DNA from: Tillandsia leiboldiana | Taxonomy: Eukaryota; Streptophyta; Magnoliopsida; Poales; Bromeliaceae | Direction of reading: 5' to 3' | Assembly (NCBI GenBank): GCA_029204045.2 | Contig: CM055066.1 | Span: 51,871,991-51,935,990 of the forward strand | DNA length: 64,000 nucleotides | Shown: positions 60,894 through 64,000 of the stretch, piece after piece | Layout of the letters: each line of letters starts with the position of its first letter | Position numbering within the stretch: the first letter of the stretch is position 1 | The notes under the pieces: generated by a model | What the model was told of the DNA's origin: nothing | The model's database searches: none | The model's input: the letters and a program-made list of their open reading frames with translations, nothing else | Position numbers and translations under genes: made by a program

Positions 60894-61280
60894 GACTAAA
60901 TTACAGAAAACCTTTCTGTAATATTCCACTTTTTCATTTTTCCTCCTGTCTTTTAAAAGCCTACATTTTGTTCACTCGTAATTACCGAATTGTCTTTAGG
61001 GAACAACGACATTAACGGAGGAAATAAATTGACGAAAATGTCCTTATCTTATATTGGAGAAAGAATTAATTTTAGTTTATTTCTCGCTATTTTTGAAGGG
61101 TATTTTGGGTATATATAATAATATTTTTTTAAAAAATTGACGGTTCACTCACGGAATGGTGACGGTGGGGATAAATGCATATTTTGGTAATTACGAGTGA
61201 GTAAAATATAGACTTTTAAAAGACAGAGAGACAAAAATAAAAAAACGAAATATTACAGAAAGATTTTCTGTAATTTAGCC
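60894..61280. mobile_element. Mutator-type MITE (second family) with 9-bp TSD
   Basis: Inverted termini G(A/G)CTAAATTACAGAAAA, followed inward by ctttctgtaatatt and ctcgtaattacc / ggtaattacgag. Perfect 9-bp TSD aataaaaaa (60885-60893, 61281-61289), although A-rich. Confidence 0.8.
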
Positions 61281-61289
61281 AATAAAAAA

Positions 61290-61913
61290 ATTAAAAGTGT
61301 TAGCAAAAAAAAAAAATATGCAAAGTCAAAGGGGTCTATTTCGAAGAAGGACGCAATGTTGAGGTGGTCTCCGTGAATTTTCACCTATGATTGGTGGGAG
61401 ATTAATGGAGTGAGGTACAGTCACCTAAAGTGTATAGTCACCGTCACTGAGTTTATATTAAATATTCGATAGTAATATTCGATGAAATATGATAATTTTT
61501 TCATGACTCTTTTATTTATGAAATATGATGTATCTTTTTTATATTAAAATATTTTACTATTATTATTGAATAATTTTTATTGAATAGTATGCAACGCAAT
61601 AGAACACGAATTTTCTATCCGTAAACGATCCGCACTTGATCTTAAAAAAATAATTTATAGATAGTCATTATACAGACACGCTCAAATAAATTCGACAAAT
61701 ATATTATTAACTTAAGTATTTAAATTTGAATTCGATCAGACTCTAAATAAAATATATATTTTATTTTTATCTAATTTTTTTTTTAAGATACAGATATAAT
61801 ATATAAACTAATCCGATCCGATCCACGTATGCATGGACGGTAATGAGACCGTGGAGGTAGTGTAAGAAGGTGAGATTAAGACAAAGTCACAATAAATGTC
61901 TCAATATATAGAA
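61290..61913. other. Intergenic, nothing recognised
   Basis: AT-rich, no supported ORF. Confidence 0.5.
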
Positions 61914-62085
61914 AATATTAGTTGTACACCGTTATTTTCTCGTGTGTATATTTTATATATCATTTATTTTAGAATAGAATAAATTTTACTTGTCATTTCG
62001 AAGTGACTGATGAAGGAGCCCTTATTCTAGAATGAATAGGGTGTAAAATATACATTCCTTTCGAAGTGTACACGTAGTATTGCTT
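61914..62085. mobile_element. GTACACC hairpin MITE, copy 3
   Basis: Arms tagttgtacacc ... gtgtacacgtagtattgc, with inner hairpin cttgtcatttcgaagtgac. Confidence 0.6.
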
Positions 62086-62094
62086 TATATGAAA

Positions 62095-62252
62095 AATGCT
62101 TATTGTACACCCTAAAATGGTGTGCATCTTACATCCTATTCATTTTGGAGTGGAATAAATTTTATTGATCACTTCGAAGTGATCAGTAAAATATACTTCA
62201 TTCTTGAATGGATGGATTGTGTATCATACATCTCTTGGGCTTGATGAATAGC
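62095..62252. mobile_element. GTACACC hairpin MITE, copy 4
   Basis: Arms aatgcttattgtacacccta ... ttgatgaatagcattgctc, with inner hairpin gatcacttcgaagtgatc. Adjacent to copy 3. Confidence 0.65.
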
Positions 62253-62258
62253 ATTGCT

Positions 62259-62261
<3 letters not shown>

Positions 62262-62320
<59 letters not shown>
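62262..62320. repeat. (TA)n microsatellite
   Basis: About 29 TA units, directly abutting MITE copy 2. Confidence 0.95.
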
Positions 62321-62321
<1 letters not shown>

Positions 62322-63121
62322 CTAGGCTGGAATATTATTAATAGTACCAAGTCATTGGTACTATTAAATTTTTAACCGTTGAATTAAGAGATATGTGATT
62401 GAGATGATTGTGACGCCCCACTTCCCAGAGGGTCACCCATCCTAGAACTACTCTAGCTCTAGCACGCTTAACTCTCATGTTCCTCTTGGATCTTGCTACC
62501 ATCCAAATGCTATAGCCAGGTTAGAGATTTAGTCCTATTATATCATTTATATATAGGACTAATCCAAATTCCGGAGGTGTCACATTCTTCCCCCTTTAAG
62601 CCCTGACGTCCACATCAGGCTCAAGCACACTCACAAGCACCAGGCGATGTGAGACTCGTCTCGCTAGCCTTAGCCGACCTTGTAGGGAGCTGCACTCCAT
62701 CTACAACGGTCATTAGCCGGGGAGCCACACTCTACCAGCTATATAACCCTGGCTCAGCTGAGACTCATCTCACATTTCCGGCTGGTGAATGTCTCTGATA
62801 CCAACTGTGACACCCCACTTCCCAGGGGGTCACCCATCCTAGAACTACTCTAGCTCTAGCACGCTTAACTCTCATGTTCCTCTTGGATCTTGCTACCATC
62901 CAAATGTTATAGCCGGGTTAGAGATTTAGTCCTATTATATCATTTATATATAGGACTAATCCAAATTCCGGGGGTGTCACAATGATAGTGGGCCCCTTAG
63001 GTTTAATGGGTGGTTGGGAAAATAGTAAAATCTAACGGATGAAAATAATTAAAGGGCTTGATCCAACGGTAGAAAACTTAATAGTACCAAATATTTGGTA
63101 CTATCGATAGTATACTAGCCG

Positions 63122-63124
<3 letters not shown>
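62321..63124. mobile_element. TA-embedded MITE, copy 2, split by a TRIM
   Basis: Outer parts 62321-62408 and 62987-63124 join to a normal MITE: TIRs gctaggctggaatattatta and, on the other strand, gtccggctagtatactatcg. Flanked by (TA)n on both sides. The TRIM at 62409-62981 sits in its middle. Confidence 0.88.
62409..62981 (-). mobile_element. TRIM element (573 bp) with perfect 5-bp TSD
   Basis: Two 176-bp LTRs, 62409-62584 and 62806-62981, TGTGAC...GTCACA, nearly identical. TSD atgat at 62404-62408 and 62982-62986. A primer-binding site (minus strand TGGTATCAGAGA, 62803-62792) is next to the right LTR. The purine-rich tract left of the interior (minus strand AAAGGGGGAAGAA) fits a PPT. Interior 221 bp with no ORF. 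Confidence 0.94.

Positions 63125-63197
<73 letters not shown>
63125..63197. repeat. (TA)n microsatellite
   Basis: About 36 TA units between two MITEs. Confidence 0.95.
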
Positions 63198-63201
<4 letters not shown>

Positions 63202-63407
63202 GAGCTTATATGTTTTTGAAAGCACAAGCACATCTATACTTGTGAATTTTTTACCATTGAATTTGTATTGAGATTTGTGTCTTTATAAAGGCAACTAAAG
63301 AAAGAGAAAGAAAAAATAAATAGAACAAATCTCAATGCAAATGCAAATCTAATGATAAAAAATCCACAAGTATATTTTCGTTTGTTCTTTTGAAAGTATA
63401 TAAGTCG

Positions 63408-63410
<3 letters not shown>
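63198..63410. mobile_element. TA-embedded inverted-repeat MITE, distinct family
   Basis: Left arm gagcttatatgtttttgaaa ... ttgtgaattttttaccattg; right arm is the imperfect complement ending ctttcaaaag.. on the minus strand. Inner arms agatttgt / acaaatct. Flanked by (TA)n on both sides. Confidence 0.75.

Positions 63411-63498
<88 letters not shown>
63411..63498. repeat. (TA)n microsatellite
   Basis: About 44 TA units between two MITEs. Confidence 0.95.
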
Positions 63499-63501
<3 letters not shown>

Positions 63502-63738
63502 CGACTAGAATATTATCGATAGCACTAAGCAATTAGTGCTATCAAGTTTTCAGCCGTTGGATGAAGAAATATGCGATTGGAATTATAGTGATCTCTAAGA
63601 TTTTTACTATTCAACCAACCACCTAGTAAAATCTCGCGGACTAGGGGACCACTATCGTCTTAATCACACCTCCTTTAATCTAAAGGCTAAAAATTTAATA
63701 ACACCAACTTGGTGCTATCGATAGTATTCCAGTCTAAT
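63499..63738. mobile_element. TA-embedded MITE, copy 3
   Basis: TIRs gtccgactagaatattatcg ... cgatagtattccagtctaat, with gatagcac / gtgctatc subterminal repeats. (TA)n on the left, (CT)n then (TA)n on the right. Confidence 0.85.

Positions 63739-63771
<33 letters not shown>

Positions 63772-63823
<52 letters not shown>
63772..63823. repeat. (TA)n microsatellite
   Basis: About 26 TA units after a (CT)n run. The remaining bases to 64000 hold nothing I recognise. Confidence 0.9.
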
Positions 63824-63828
<5 letters not shown>

Positions 63829-64000
63829 ACAAAACAAAGTTGGGCCGCATTATAAAACATTGAAATGGATTGGATTTTGGAACTAGTACATGTTATTAGA
63901 TAAGTAATGTTGGGTCACATTTTAGAGATGATTATCATGATTTGGTTGTGTGAATTGAGGAATACCTAAATTCAATATAAATCCAACTTTTTGTATCTAT

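Noticed and set aside
1..64000. tRNA, rRNA or microRNA genes
   Set aside because: I recognised no tRNA boxes, rRNA segments or known microRNA precursors; the iMet-like sequences are primer-binding sites.

Overview
The window is plant nuclear DNA, most likely from a monocot. It is AT-rich and full of introns, long (TA)n tracts and small transposons. The first exons of the CIPK and RNA-cyclase-like genes are GC-rich, as is common in Poales. A Bromeliaceae or pineapple-like origin is possible, but I cannot prove it from sequence alone. No bacterial, organellar or CRISPR features were seen.

Layout: (1) 1-8606, two head-to-tail Ty1/copia retrotransposon bodies on the minus strand sharing an LTR. 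(2) 8.6-11.3 kb, LINE and LTR debris with (TA)n tracts. (3) 11327-19828 (+), an intact 23-exon full-size ABCG/PDR transporter (about 1433 aa), followed by a 339-bp tandem duplication. (4) 20.6-27.3 kb, a gene-poor AT-rich stretch with a CACTA-type MITE nested in a LINE relic, a non-LTR insertion with 17-bp target-site duplications (TSDs), and a 591-bp MITE made of repeated palindromes. (5) 27832-30305 (+), a secreted, probably GPI-anchored protein with a degenerate GH17 half-domain, a Pro/Thr-rich linker and an X8/CBM43 domain. (6) 31433-35487 (-), an intact intron-containing double-BED/DUF659/hAT-dimerisation gene that looks like a domesticated transposase. (7) 38551-42714 (-), RCL1, with Harbinger-like and Mutator-like MITEs in its introns. 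(8) 42.7-52.2 kb, a MITE- and microsatellite-rich region holding a RADIALIS-like SANT gene at 46236-46562 (-) and a LINE relic. (9) 52254-59714 (-), a 13-exon CIPK1-type CBL-interacting kinase whose introns carry at least three very small LTR elements (TRIMs). (10) 59.7-64 kb, MITEs embedded in (TA)n tracts, one of them interrupted by a TRIM with a perfect 5-bp TSD.

The host genes do not form a pathway: membrane export, a cell-wall protein, a transposase-derived DNA-binding protein, a ribosome-biogenesis factor, a SANT factor and a calcium-signalling kinase. What unifies the window is the biology of miniature transposons: TA-targeting MITEs, TRIMs whose interior is little more than primer-binding site plus polypurine tract, nested insertions, and TRIMs inside kinase introns, one only 9 bp from a splice donor. 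Exon boundaries were inferred by hand from GT-AG sites, frame continuity and family conservation. For each multi-exon gene the exon lengths sum to one continuous frame.
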